A stretch of DNA of 64,000 bases from Vicinamibacterales bacterium (GTDB taxonomy: Bacteria > Acidobacteriota > Vicinamibacteria > Vicinamibacterales > Fen-181): the NCBI GenBank assembly GCA_036504215.1, contig DASXVO010000037.1:37993-101992 (forward strand). The letters run 5' to 3'. A program made the position numbers and the translations under genes. Under the pieces are notes generated by a model. The model was not told the DNA's origin and did not search any database. It saw only the letters and a program-made list of their open reading frames with translations. This document shows, in pieces, positions 48,537 to 57,986 of this stretch. The number at the start of each line of letters is the position of its first letter. Position 1 is the first letter of the stretch.

Positions 48537-49562
48537 TCAGGGCAGGCGGTACCCGTGCTCGCTTGTGACCTTGCCGCGCCACACCCAGTACACCTTGACC
48601 AGGTAGCCGAGGACGATGGCGATGCCGACGAGGTACATCACGAGCGCCACCTTCATGCTGTAGTGGCCCGACGCAGAATTGTGGATGTCCAATGCGGCCG
48701 ACGAGCTGCCGGGCAGCGCGGGCAGGAGTCGCGGATAGAGGCCGGCGGCTGCCGATCCGAGGACGCCGACAATCAGCGCGCCCGTCGAGACGAATGTCAT
48801 GCCGTCCCGCTCGCGACGGGCAAAGAAGGGGATGGCGCCAGCCGCGGCGAGGCCGAGCAGCGGAACGAGCACGAGGAACGGCCAGCGCGAGAAGTTGGCC
48901 GTGAACTGCGGCTGCACCACGAAGCTCGACGCGGCAACGAGCACGAGCAGCGCCAGCGTCCCGGCCCACAGCACGACGGTCGCCCGCCGGGCCCGCGTCT
49001 GCAGCGCTCCGGTGGTCTTGAGCGCCAGGTACGACGCGCCGTGCATCGCGAGCGTGACCACGCTCAGGACGCCGCACAACAGCGCAAACGGGTTGAGCAA
49101 CAACACGAACGAGCCCTGGAAGTTCCCCTCGAAATCGAGCGGGACGCCGCGCAGCACGTTGCCGACCGCGGCGCCGAAGAGCACCGCCAGCAGCACGCTC
49201 GACAGCGAGAACGTCACGTCCCACGCCTCGCGCCACAGCAGGTTGTCCACCTGGTGCCGGAACTCGATCCCGATGCCCCTCAGCACCAGCAGCCACAGCA
49301 CCAGCATCAGTGCGAGGTAGAACCCGCTGAAGGCTGCGGCATAGAGGTGGGGGAACGCCACCACCATCGAGCCGCCGGCCGCAATCAGCCAGACCTCGTT
49401 GCCGTTCCACACCGGGCCGATGGCGCCGATCGCGGTGGCGCGATCCTCCGGCGTCCGCGCGATCAACAGGTGCAGCACGCCGACACCGAGATCGAACCCG
49501 TCCAGCACGGCGTAGGTGGTCAGCATGCCGGCGAGCACGAGGAACCAGAGAGTGTTGACCAT
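48537..49562 (-). CDS. cydB: Cytochrome bd ubiquinol/menaquinol oxidase subunit II
   Basis: A 341-residue membrane protein with about eight to nine helices and the CydB features YAVLDGFDLGVG near the N-terminus, GPVWNGNEVWL and FRHQ. With CydA it reduces oxygen to water with high affinity and no proton pumping. It follows cydA after 3 nt. No CydX-like small gene is evident. Confidence 0.94.
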   Translation of the reverse strand: MVNTLWFLVLAGMLTTYAVLDGFDLGVGVLHLLIARTPEDRATAIGAIGPVWNGNEVWLIAAGGSMVVAFPHLYAAAFSGFYLALMLVLWLLVLRGIGIEFRHQVDNLLWREAWDVTFSLSSVLLAVLFGAAVGNVLRGVPLDFEGNFQGSFVLLLNPFALLCGVLSVVTLAMHGASYLALKTTGALQTRARRATVVLWAGTLALLVLVAASSFVVQPQFTANFSRWPFLVLVPLLGLAAAGAIPFFARRERDGMTFVSTGALIVGVLGSAAAGLYPRLLPALPGSSSAALDIHNSASGHYSMKVALVMYLVGIAIVLGYLVKVYWVWRGKVTSEHGYRLP

Positions 49563-49565
49563 GGG

Positions 49566-50897
49566 CTAGCTACCGTTTCTCACAGCGTCTCCCGGCCCGG
49601 CCTCGACGATTCGTGCCGCGACGAAGAGATACAGCAGGCCGATCAGTGCGTAGAGCCCCATGAAGCCGAGCAGCGTGAACCACGTCATGCCGCCGGTCAC
49701 ATTCGTGGACGTCGCGTCCTCGGTCCGCTGCAGGCCCCACACGACCCAGGGCTGGCGGCCCACCTCGGCGACGATCCATCCGGCCTGATTGGCGATGTAG
49801 GGAAACGGCATCGCCAGCATCAGGACCCACAGCATCCACCGGGACCGGAAGAGCGTGCCGCGCCAGAGCAGGAACGCCGACAGGCTCATGACGGCGATGA
49901 AGATCGTCCCAAGCCCCAGCATGATGTGGTACGAGTAGTACACCAGTTCGACCGGCGGCTGCTGGTCGCGCGGGTAGTCGTCGAGGCCGACGACGCGCGC
50001 CCGGAAGTCGCCGTAGGCAAGATAGCTGAGCATCCGGGGCACGAGGATCGGATCCATCAGGTCGCGGCGCTCGGTGTCCGGCATGCCGATGATGGCCATC
50101 GGCGCACCCTCCTGCGTCCGGAACAACCCCTCCATCGCCGCCATCTTGACCGGCTGATACCTCGTCACGTTCTCGCCGTTCATCGCGCCGGTCGGGAACA
50201 GCGAGGCCAGCGAGAACACCAACCCGCTGATGACGCCGACGCGCAGGCAGTCGCGTCCTGCCTCCTCGTACTTCCTCGAGAGCAGGTAGTAGGCGCCGAC
50301 GGCCGCCATCACCATCGACGCCGTGACCATCGACCCGCTGATGACGTGCGGATACTGCGACAGCGCGTATGGGTTCGTGAGCAGGGCCCAGAGGCTCGTC
50401 AGTTGCGCCCGGCCGTCGACGATCTCGTAGCCCACCGGGTGCTGCATCCAGGCATCGGTTGCGACGATGAAGAACCCGGAGAGGATGGCGCCGGCGGCGA
50501 CCATGACGGCCGAGAACCAGTGCACGAGGCTCGGCACCCGCTTCTCGCCGAGCAGGAACAGCCCGAGGAACGACGATTCGGCGAAGAACGCGAACACCCC
50601 CTCCATGAACAGCGTCTGGCCGACGACGCCACCCGCGAAATGCGAGAATCGGGCCCAGTTCGTGCCGAACTGGAACTCCATCGGGATGCCGGTCACGACG
50701 CCCATCGCGAACGTGATCGCGAAGATCCGCGCCCAGAATCGCGCCAGCTGACCGTACCGGTCGTCCTTCCGTCGGAGGTGGAGCGTCTTCAACGTCGCGA
50801 TCAGCACGCCCAGCCCCATCGTCAGCACGGGGAACAGGTAGTGGAACATGATCGTGAAGCCGAATTGCCACCTGTCGGCAATCAGCGCGTCGTTCAT
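49566..50897 (-). CDS. cydA: Cytochrome bd oxidase subunit I
   Basis: A 443-residue membrane protein. It starts RWQFGFTIMFHYLFP, with the heme b595 His; other marks are the Q-loop region, KMAAMEGLF (heme b558 Met region) and GWIVAEVGRQPW. The quinol-binding loop is of the short type. The start at 50897 gives the family N-terminus; a frame up to 51005 overlaps the S9 peptidase gene. Together with the DsrMK-like complex it could link thiol oxidation to oxygen. Confidence 0.95.
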   Translation of the reverse strand: MNDALIADRWQFGFTIMFHYLFPVLTMGLGVLIATLKTLHLRRKDDRYGQLARFWARIFAITFAMGVVTGIPMEFQFGTNWARFSHFAGGVVGQTLFMEGVFAFFAESSFLGLFLLGEKRVPSLVHWFSAVMVAAGAILSGFFIVATDAWMQHPVGYEIVDGRAQLTSLWALLTNPYALSQYPHVISGSMVTASMVMAAVGAYYLLSRKYEEAGRDCLRVGVISGLVFSLASLFPTGAMNGENVTRYQPVKMAAMEGLFRTQEGAPMAIIGMPDTERRDLMDPILVPRMLSYLAYGDFRARVVGLDDYPRDQQPPVELVYYSYHIMLGLGTIFIAVMSLSAFLLWRGTLFRSRWMLWVLMLAMPFPYIANQAGWIVAEVGRQPWVVWGLQRTEDATSTNVTGGMTWFTLLGFMGLYALIGLLYLFVAARIVEAGPGDAVRNGS

Positions 50898-50911
50898 GGT
50901 GTGGCGACCTC

Positions 50912-53140
50912 TCAGTTCTTCACATCGTACCTGTCGCTCGCCGCGCCCATCAACCACTTGTCGAACCAACCCACGATGTGCTGGAGCCGTTCGACACGGT
51001 GCCACGGCTGGCCCGAGCGTGAGAGCTCATGGCTCTCGCCGGGAAAGCGTACCATCACAACGGGCTTCTTCAGGTACTTGAGGGCTCGGAACATCACCTC
51101 GCCCCCCGCCGCCGGCGGCGTCCGGTAGTCGGCCTCGCCTTCGACGAGCATCAGCGGCGTCGTCACCTTGGCGATGTGCGTGATGGCGGACCGCTCCGCG
51201 AAATCGGCCGGGTCCTCCCAGGGTGCCGCGCGGAACCATGTGGGCTGGAACAGCGTGAAGTCGGCGGTGAACCAGAAGCCGCTCCAGTCGGCGATCGATC
51301 GCTGTGAGACCGCAGCCGCGAAACGCGTCGTCTGGGTGATCGTCCAGTTCGTGAGGACACCGCCGCCGCTGCCGCCCGTGACGCCCACGCGCTTCTCGTC
51401 GACGTATCCACGGCCGACGAGCGCATCGACGCCGGCCATCAGGTCCTTGTAGTCGTCACCCGGATAGTGGAACTGGATGAGGTTGCCGAACTCCTGGCCG
51501 TACGAGGAACTGCCGCGCGGGTTGGTGTAGAGGACGACGTAGCCCTTGGCCGCCATCCACGAGAACTCGTGCGTGAACGTGCAGCCGTACGCCGAGTGCG
51601 GACCGCCATGGATTTCGAGGATGAGCGGGTACTTCTTCGACGGGTCGAAGCCGGGCGGCTTGAGGATCCAGCCGTTGATCCGGCGGCCGTCGAAGCTGGG
51701 GTACCAGATCTCTTCGGGTTCGGCGAGGTCGAGCTGCGAGAAGAGCTGTTCGTTGACGCGCGTGATCTGCTTCATCGGGGGCGGGGCGGATCCGGCGGGC
51801 GGAACGTCGAGGACGAAGAGATCGCCGATGGCGGTCGGCGTCGAGACGAGGACCACCGCCTTCGCTCCGTTCCGCGAGAGCGACCAGGACACCACTTCAT
51901 GGTCTCCCTTCGTCACCGGTGTGACCGCACCGCTCGCAACATCCACGCGGTTGAGATTGGCTCGGCCCTGCTCCGCGGCCAGCGCGAAGATCGATTGGCC
52001 GTCGGGCGCCCACTCCACGCCCGGTGAGCCCCCTCCCCTGGGCGGATGCTGGTCGCCGCCGATGCCGCCGCCGATGTCGAAGTCGTAGGCGGTGGTGAGA
52101 TTCCGGGGCGCCGATGAGCGACCATCCGCTCCGGCCACGAAGAGGTCGGGCTGGTTGTAGGAACGAACGGGTTGCCCCGCGAGACTTCCGACGAGCGCAA
52201 CCTGGCGTCCATCGGGCGACATCGCCGGCTGACCGAGCGATCCCGTGACGCTCGCGATCTTCGCAGGTTCGCCACCGGCGACCGGCACGGCATAGAGCGC
52301 ACCGCCTGCGACCTCGTAGTACGGTTCCAGCACGCGGTTCGAGGTGAAGAAGAGCCGCGTCCCGTCGGTCGACCAGGCCGGCGCCGACTCGTCGAACGGA
52401 CCGGCGGTCACCTGATGCGGCGCGGGACTTCCCGCACCCGCGGCCGCCGCCACGACGGTCCAGATGTGGCTGTGACGCTCTGGGTCCGCGTAGCCGCTGC
52501 CGTTCGAGCGGTACGTCGCCTTCGTGATGACGCGGACGTCGCTCTCGTGCGCCGGCAGGCGCTCGGCGTCGGCGGCCGGCGCGGCCCTCGGTTCCTTCCG
52601 GTTGTCCGGCGGCACGAGATCCTTCGGCAGCGTCGTCGTCGTGAACGCAAGCAGACGACCATCCGGTGACCACTCGGGTGCGCTGCAGCCGCGCGGAAGG
52701 TCCGTGAGCGGCCGGGGTTCGCCGCCGCTGAGGTCGAGGAGGTGGAGCTGGCCGACACCTGGCCGTGCGTCCTTTTCGGCCGCGCGCACGAACGCAATCC
52801 GGCGGCCATCGGGCGCCCAGCGCGGCGAGGTGTCGCGCGGGCCGGCGGTCAATCGGCGGGGTGGCTCCTGGCCTGATGTCGGCACGATCCAGAGTGCCGT
52901 TTCGTAGCGGTTGTCCTTCGCGTTGACGCTGACGCGCACGAACACGACCTGCGAGCCGTCTGGTGAGATCTGCGGGTCGCCAATCCACACGAAGCGGAAG
53001 AGATCGGTGTCGGCAATCGGCCGTCGGGCGGCCAGCAGCGAGGGGCTTGCGAAGAGGCAGGCGAGGCCGAACATCAGGCCGATCCCTGCGGTCAGACGAG
53101 CGGCGGCGCGCGGACGGACCATGCGGCGGACGACAGTCAT
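50912..53140 (-). CDS. S9-family prolyl-oligopeptidase-like serine peptidase, secreted
   Basis: A 742-residue secreted protein: signal segment (about 12-38), a WD40-like beta-propeller (about 45-470) and an alpha/beta-hydrolase domain. The catalytic triad is seen as the serine in GGSGGG, Asp in GEADYRTPP and His in GESHELSRSG. It should cleave peptides such as dipeptides or acyl-peptides in the periplasm. AAGGAG lies before the ATG at 53140. Confidence 0.93.
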   Translation of the reverse strand: MTVVRRMVRPRAAARLTAGIGLMFGLACLFASPSLLAARRPIADTDLFRFVWIGDPQISPDGSQVVFVRVSVNAKDNRYETALWIVPTSGQEPPRRLTAGPRDTSPRWAPDGRRIAFVRAAEKDARPGVGQLHLLDLSGGEPRPLTDLPRGCSAPEWSPDGRLLAFTTTTLPKDLVPPDNRKEPRAAPAADAERLPAHESDVRVITKATYRSNGSGYADPERHSHIWTVVAAAAGAGSPAPHQVTAGPFDESAPAWSTDGTRLFFTSNRVLEPYYEVAGGALYAVPVAGGEPAKIASVTGSLGQPAMSPDGRQVALVGSLAGQPVRSYNQPDLFVAGADGRSSAPRNLTTAYDFDIGGGIGGDQHPPRGGGSPGVEWAPDGQSIFALAAEQGRANLNRVDVASGAVTPVTKGDHEVVSWSLSRNGAKAVVLVSTPTAIGDLFVLDVPPAGSAPPPMKQITRVNEQLFSQLDLAEPEEIWYPSFDGRRINGWILKPPGFDPSKKYPLILEIHGGPHSAYGCTFTHEFSWMAAKGYVVLYTNPRGSSSYGQEFGNLIQFHYPGDDYKDLMAGVDALVGRGYVDEKRVGVTGGSGGGVLTNWTITQTTRFAAAVSQRSIADWSGFWFTADFTLFQPTWFRAAPWEDPADFAERSAITHIAKVTTPLMLVEGEADYRTPPAAGGEVMFRALKYLKKPVVMVRFPGESHELSRSGQPWHRVERLQHIVGWFDKWLMGAASDRYDVKN

Positions 53141-53194
53141 GGCGACTCCTTGTTCTGCCTATCCTATCAGCCGCTGCGGTATCATCGAACGGTC

Positions 53195-54178
53195 ATGATT
53201 CTCGACGTGCTCATCGTCGGCGCCGGTCCGTCCGGGCTCGCCGCCGCCATCGCCTGCCAACGCCTCGGCCTCGCGTACGACCTGCTCGAAAAAGGCGTGC
53301 TCGTCAACTCGATCTTCCACTTCCCGTCACACATGGCGTTCTTCACCACGCCGGAGTTGCTGGAGGTCGGCGGCTATCCGTTCGTCAGTCCGTTCGAGAA
53401 GCCGACCCGCCTCGAAGCGCTACGATACTACCGGCGGGTGGTCGATGGGCAGAGACTCACCGTCACGCTCGGGGAAGAGGTGCAGGGCGTCGAGCGGCAG
53501 CCCGCGGACAACACGTTCCTGGTCCGATCGACGACGCGTCACGGCGTCGAGCACCGTCACGTCGCCCGCGCGGTCGTGCTGGCGATTGGCTACTACGACC
53601 ATCCGAATCGGCTCGGGGTGCCGGGCGAGGACCTCCCGCACGTGTCGCACTACTACGACGAGGCGCATCCGTTCTACCGACAGCGTGTCGTCGTGGTGGG
53701 TGGCGCGAACTCTGCCGCCGAATCGGCGCTCGAACTGCATCGGGCCGGCGCGCACGTGACGCTCGTGCACCGGCACGCGGTGCTGGACGACGGGATCAAG
53801 TACTGGGTGCGCCCGGACATCCTCAACCGGATCAGCGAAGGATCGATTGCCGTCCGCTATGAAACGGAGGTCGTGGAGATCTCGCGCGACGCGGTCGTCG
53901 TTGACCACGCGGGCGCGAGAGACACGATCGCGGCGGACGCCGTGTTTCTGCTGACCGGCTATCACCCCGACCGCGAGTTCCTCGGGCGATGCGGCGTGCA
54001 GTTCGACCCGGCCACGTGTGCGCCGGTCCACGATGCCGACACGTTCGAAACGTCGGTTCCCAATCTCTTTCTTGCCGGCGGCGTCACCGTCGGGCACGGC
54101 ACGGCGCCGGTGTTCATCGAGAACGGCCGGTTGCACGGTGAGAAGATCGTCGCGATGATCGCCCGGCGGCTGTCGTAG
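53195..54178 (+). CDS. ypdA: YpdA-family bacillithiol disulfide reductase
   Basis: A 327-residue FAD/NADPH oxidoreductase of the thioredoxin-reductase fold without a CxxC. FAD motif GAGPSGLAAA at the N-terminus; the YpdA signature is the FHFPSHMAFFTTPELLEVGGYPF segment; the NADPH motif is VVGGANSAAES. YpdA/Bdr enzymes keep bacillithiol reduced. Acidobacteriota are reported to carry bacillithiol genes, so the role is plausible, although bshA and bshC are not in the window. ATG 53195 is used (TATCAT 9 nt upstream). Confidence 0.88.
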   Translation: MILDVLIVGAGPSGLAAAIACQRLGLAYDLLEKGVLVNSIFHFPSHMAFFTTPELLEVGGYPFVSPFEKPTRLEALRYYRRVVDGQRLTVTLGEEVQGVERQPADNTFLVRSTTRHGVEHRHVARAVVLAIGYYDHPNRLGVPGEDLPHVSHYYDEAHPFYRQRVVVVGGANSAAESALELHRAGAHVTLVHRHAVLDDGIKYWVRPDILNRISEGSIAVRYETEVVEISRDAVVVDHAGARDTIAADAVFLLTGYHPDREFLGRCGVQFDPATCAPVHDADTFETSVPNLFLAGGVTVGHGTAPVFIENGRLHGEKIVAMIARRLS

Positions 54179-54192
54179 CGCGGGTACCATTC

Positions 54193-54993
54193 ATGCCCGA
54201 TCCGTCCCTCCCGGAGGTCGAATCCTGGCTCGAGCGGCTGTACGTCGCCGCCGAGGGCGCGAGCCTGCGCCAGGAGGACCGACGGAAGGCGAAGGAGGTC
54301 GCCGCCATCCTCGGCGAGATCGACGCGATGGCGAAGCGAGTGTCGGCAGATCCCCTGGTGCTCGTGGACGCGGCGGCCGGCAAGAGTTACGTCGGACTGC
54401 TGGCGGCAAAGCTGCTGTTCGACGCGGCTGGCCGCGCCGCCCGCGTCGTCGCGATCGAGCGGGACCCGCGGCGCGTCGCTTCCAGCCGTCGCGCGCTCGC
54501 GCGCCTCGGCACGGCCGTCGCCGTCGCGTGCGTGGCCGGCGAGGTGGAAGACGCTGCGCACTGGCCCGACCGGCCTTCCATCGTGGTGGCCCTCCATGCC
54601 TGCGGCCAGGCGGCCGACGCGATCATCGAACGGGTGGTGGCCGCCGAGGCGCGCGCGCTGCTTCTCGTCCCATGTTGCACGAGTCGCGGGGTGGCGGCGG
54701 CAGTCCTGGCCGAGGAAGCCGCGGAACGGGGCGGGATTCCGAGGCATGCGCCGGTTCGACGCCGCTTCATCCAGGCGTGGGTGGACGCGGAGCGAACGTG
54801 GCGGCTCGAGGCGGCGGGGTACGAGACGGAGGTGGTGGAGTTTGTCGGCGCCACGGTGACGCCCCACAACCTGCTGTGGCGGTCACGCCTGGTCCGCGAG
54901 CCCGCGCGCATGGCGGCGGCCGGGCGGGCGCTCGCGCAGTTGACGGCCACGGGCGCCCCGGGACGTGCCGCGACTCGACCCGAACCGCGATGA
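54193..54993 (+). CDS. SAM-dependent methyltransferase (Methyltransf_32-like)
   Basis: A 266-residue putative methyltransferase. The SAM-binding strand is VDAAAGKSYVGLLAAKLLF, followed by VVAIERD; later HACGQAAD and VPCCTSRG match the family that includes GSTCD C-terminal domains, probably RNA methyltransferases. The Ala/Arg-rich C-terminus is probably disordered. It follows the YpdA gene by 14 nt. Confidence 0.8.
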   Translation: MPDPSLPEVESWLERLYVAAEGASLRQEDRRKAKEVAAILGEIDAMAKRVSADPLVLVDAAAGKSYVGLLAAKLLFDAAGRAARVVAIERDPRRVASSRRALARLGTAVAVACVAGEVEDAAHWPDRPSIVVALHACGQAADAIIERVVAAEARALLLVPCCTSRGVAAAVLAEEAAERGGIPRHAPVRRRFIQAWVDAERTWRLEAAGYETEVVEFVGATVTPHNLLWRSRLVREPARMAAAGRALAQLTATGAPGRAATRPEPR

Positions 54994-54997
54994 ATGG

Positions 54998-56305
54998 TCA
55001 GTGCACGGTCCGCGTCTTCCGGTCGAGATAGTCCATCAATACGTACTGCCCGAGCGTGTGTGGCGTGGTGAAATACGCCTTTCCGCGGCAGATGCCCGCG
55101 ACCTGGCGCACGAAGCTGGCCAGGTCGGGATCGTGCGCGAGCATGAACGTATTGACCATGACGCCGCTTCGTCGGCAGGCGGCCACCTCCGCCAGCGTTT
55201 CCGACACGATGAACGGGTCGAGACCGAAGGCGTTCTTGTAGACCTGGCCGTCCGGGCGAGTCAGGGCAGACGGCTTGCCGTCGGTGATCATGATGATCTG
55301 CCGCATGTCCTTCCGTTGCCGGTCCAGAATGCGGCGCGCCACGCGCAGCCCTTCGCGGGTGTTGGTGTAGTACGGCCCGACGCGCACGCGTGCGAGTTCC
55401 TTGAGCGGGATCTCCTCCGCCGAATCGTGGAACAGCACCAGGTGGAGCGAGTCGCCGGGATACTGCTGCCGGATGAGCGTGGACAGCGCCAGCGCGACAC
55501 GCTTGGCCGGCGTGAACCGATCTTCGCCGTACAGGATCATGCTGTGGCTGCAGTCGAGCATGAGGACCGTCGCGCACGAACTCTGGTACTCGCCCTGCGA
55601 CACCATCAGGTCTTCGTACTGCACGTCGATGACCGTTCCATTCGGCGTGTCGCCCGGTCCGGGGATCCCGGCGGTTCCGGCCGCCGGCATGCGCTCGATG
55701 CCCGTCCGGCGGACCGCATTCAGGATGGTGCTGCTCGGATCCAGGTTGAGCGTGTCGCCGAACGCGTACGGCTTTGGGGCGCCGGTCGCCTCGATGCCGG
55801 TCGAGAGATCGCGCGTATCGTGCCGGCCGAAGCTGCTCTTGCCGAGCGAGCCCAGCAGGTCGCGCAGCGCGCGGTACCCGAGGAAGTCGATGCCCTTGTC
55901 GGTGACCTCGACCTTCATCGGCGGCGACGGTTCACCCTGGCCACCTCCCGTGCCCCGCGACTGGCGTTCGCGTCGTGCCGCCTCGAGATCGGGGCTGCTC
56001 GTGATGTAGCCCTCCTGCTCGAGGCGGTCGATCAACTGCTTGACCAGTTGTTCCAGCCGGTTCGGATTGCCGGAGTCGTCCAGCAACCGATCGAGGGCTT
56101 CCTGCGACAACACCTCGCCGTCGAGCAGCGCCTCGAGAATGGCATCATGGAGCGCCTGTATCGAATCCTGCGGATCGGCCCACGGGGACGCCGGTCCGCC
56201 GGCGAAACCGCTCGACAGCAGCAGGTCGGACAATCTCGAGAGCAGGTCCTCGAGGTCCAAATCCTCGCCGTCCACGGCTTCGTATTTCGAGTATTTGTAC
56301 CGCAT
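54998..56305 (-). CDS. VWA-domain protein paired with a MoxR/ChlI-like ATPase
   Basis: A 435-residue protein with a helical acidic N-terminal part, and a C-terminal von Willebrand A domain holding the metal-site motif LDCSHSM (DxSxS), then [10 protein letters not shown]. Such proteins act with MoxR or ChlI-type AAA ATPases as chelatase or chaperone pairs that insert metals or mature enzymes. The ATG at 56305 is preferred; starting at 56344 would add 13 residues encoded by a REP-like palindrome. The ATPase gene is 82 nt upstream on the same strand. The target is unknown. Confidence 0.85.
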   Translation of the reverse strand: MRYKYSKYEAVDGEDLDLEDLLSRLSDLLLSSGFAGGPASPWADPQDSIQALHDAILEALLDGEVLSQEALDRLLDDSGNPNRLEQLVKQLIDRLEQEGYITSSPDLEAARRERQSRGTGGGQGEPSPPMKVEVTDKGIDFLGYRALRDLLGSLGKSSFGRHDTRDLSTGIEATGAPKPYAFGDTLNLDPSSTILNAVRRTGIERMPAAGTAGIPGPGDTPNGTVIDVQYEDLMVSQGEYQSSCATVLMLDCSHSMILYGEDRFTPAKRVALALSTLIRQQYPGDSLHLVLFHDSAEEIPLKELARVRVGPYYTNTREGLRVARRILDRQRKDMRQIIMITDGKPSALTRPDGQVYKNAFGLDPFIVSETLAEVAACRRSGVMVNTFMLAHDPDLASFVRQVAGICRGKAYFTTPHTLGQYVLMDYLDRKTRTVH

Positions 56306-56312
56306 ACGGTCC

Positions 56313-56338
56313 GCACGGGCGAGACGCCCGTGCCACTC
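56313..56338. repeat. REP-like palindrome
   Basis: GCACGGGCG-N3-CGCCCGTGC followed by CACTC, the same unit as at 28834-28859. It sits between the ATPase and VWA genes and might process or stabilise their mRNA. Confidence 0.75.
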
Positions 56339-56387
56339 AGTCAATCCCGAGTCCAGCGGTCAGAGCCCAGCTGCCAGCGTCCAGAGC

Positions 56388-57905
56388 CTAGTTGTAGTAC
56401 TTCTTCTTCCGTTCCTGAATCGGAGAGTCCTCGTCGTACATCGAGTCGGGCGGCCGGGGCGTGCGTCGCGGTCCGTGCTGTTCGGTCCCGTGGTAGCCGC
56501 GCTCGTCGCTGCGGGCGATCCGCTTCAGGGAGTAGAGACCCTCCAGGACGAAGTCCACGGCCGCGGCCACGCGCGGCGGCTCGGTGCCGGCGGACACACC
56601 CGCTTTCCTGGCCAGCTCGATCAGCCCCGGAACCGCCTTCGCCCGGTCGAGGAGTTCGCCTGCCGAAGACGTGTCGGCGATCTGGATCGAACCCCCGCCT
56701 TCGAACCACTCGACGACGCCCGCGGTGTCGATGCCGTCCGCGTACCCGGTGAACACGTTCGCCACGGCCGCGCGCACCAGTTCGCGGGCGACCGACTCGG
56801 CGCCCTTCAGCTCGCCCTCGTACTCCAACTCGAACTTGCCGGTCAGCGACGGCAGCGCGGAGTAGATGTCGGTCACGCGCGCGACCGCCAGGCGCTCGGA
56901 GGCCGTCAGGGCCCGCCGCTCGGCGTTCGACGCGACGTTCTCGAGACTGGTGATCGGCATGCGCTGGCTGACGCCCGACCGCTTGTCGATCTTCTTGTCC
57001 GCGCGCGCCTGGAAGGCGATCTCCTCGACGACCTCCCGTACGAATGGCGGCACCTCCACGCACAGTCCTTCGTCGTGGCGATCGAGCCACGCTTCCTGCG
57101 CGGTGATGGCCAGGGCGTGTTGCCGCGTCACCGGATAGTGGGTCCGGATCTCGGATCCGATGCGGTCCTTGAGCGGCGTGATGATCTTGCCGCGCGCCGT
57201 GTAGTCCTCGGGGTTCGCCGTGAACACGATCATGACGTCGAGCGGGAGACGCACGGGATAGCCCTTGATTTGGACGTCTCCCTCCTGAAGGATGTTGAAG
57301 AGTCCCACCTGGATCTTGCCGGCGAGGTCGGGCAGTTCGTTGATGGCGAACACGCCCCGGTTCGCCCGCGGCAGCAGCCCGTAGTGCATCGTCATCTCGC
57401 TCGAGAGGTGCAGACCGCCCCGCGCGGCCTTGATCGGGTCGATGTCCCCGACGATGTCGGCGATCGTCACGTCGGGCGTCGCGAGTTTCTCCACGTAGCG
57501 GGCGTCCCGCGCCAGCCAGGCCACCGGCAGGGCGTCGCCTTCATCAGCCACGCGTGCGCGGCAGGACGTGCAGATCGGAGCGAGCGGGTCGTCGTTGATC
57601 TCGCAGCCGCGGACCACCGGGATCCACTCGTCGAGCAGGGTCGCGACACCGCGCAGGATGCGGCTCTTCGCCTGGCCCCGCAGGCCGAGGAGGATGAAGT
57701 TGTGACGGGACAGGATGGCGTTCACCAGTTGCGGGACGACGGTCTCGTCGTAGCCAACGATGCCGGGGAAGAGCGTCTCGCCGGCTCGGAGCTTCCGCAT
57801 CAGATTCTGACGGATTTCGTCTTTGACGTTCCGGTGCGGGACGGCGCCACTCGCGACGGCGGCGCGGAGTCCGCCGAGCGTGTCGATCGTGTGGGGGCTG
57901 GCCAT
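56388..57905 (-). CDS. MoxR/magnesium-chelatase-I-like AAA+ ATPase
   Basis: A 505-residue AAA+ protein of the ChlI/MoxR group. Walker A is GLRGQAKS; the Walker B region is GVFAINELPDL (Asn-Glu in place of the usual Asp-Glu); sensor region VFTANPEDY. A Cys pair in PICTSCRARV may bind zinc. It is operonic with the VWA protein and should provide ATP-driven remodelling for it. TATCAT ends 5 nt before the ATG with no ribosome site. Divergent from the GDPD gene. Confidence 0.87.
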   Translation of the reverse strand: MASPHTIDTLGGLRAAVASGAVPHRNVKDEIRQNLMRKLRAGETLFPGIVGYDETVVPQLVNAILSRHNFILLGLRGQAKSRILRGVATLLDEWIPVVRGCEINDDPLAPICTSCRARVADEGDALPVAWLARDARYVEKLATPDVTIADIVGDIDPIKAARGGLHLSSEMTMHYGLLPRANRGVFAINELPDLAGKIQVGLFNILQEGDVQIKGYPVRLPLDVMIVFTANPEDYTARGKIITPLKDRIGSEIRTHYPVTRQHALAITAQEAWLDRHDEGLCVEVPPFVREVVEEIAFQARADKKIDKRSGVSQRMPITSLENVASNAERRALTASERLAVARVTDIYSALPSLTGKFELEYEGELKGAESVARELVRAAVANVFTGYADGIDTAGVVEWFEGGGSIQIADTSSAGELLDRAKAVPGLIELARKAGVSAGTEPPRVAAAVDFVLEGLYSLKRIARSDERGYHGTEQHGPRRTPRPPDSMYDEDSPIQERKKKYYN

Positions 57906-57910
57906 GTCCG

Positions 57911-57916
57911 ATGATA
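57911..57916 (-). promoter_or_regulatory. -10 hexamer of AAA+ ATPase gene
   Basis: TATCAT on the minus strand, 5 nt before the ATG at 57905; leaderless-type spacing. Confidence 0.45.
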
Positions 57917-57974
57917 GCACGCATATCAGACCATTGTGGTCGCCTATTGATGAGCTGTCGCGCATGCCGGCTGA

Positions 57975-57980
57975 TATGAT
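57975..57980 (+). promoter_or_regulatory. -10 hexamer of glycerophosphodiesterase gene
   Basis: TATGAT exactly 6 nt before the GTG at 57987; leaderless-type spacing that supports the GTG start. Confidence 0.5.
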
Positions 57981-57986
57981 CCGCCA

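Noticed and set aside
56306..56344. Longer N-terminus of the VWA protein
   Set aside because: The extra 13 codons are the REP-like palindrome, and the conserved start MRYKYSKYE follows it.
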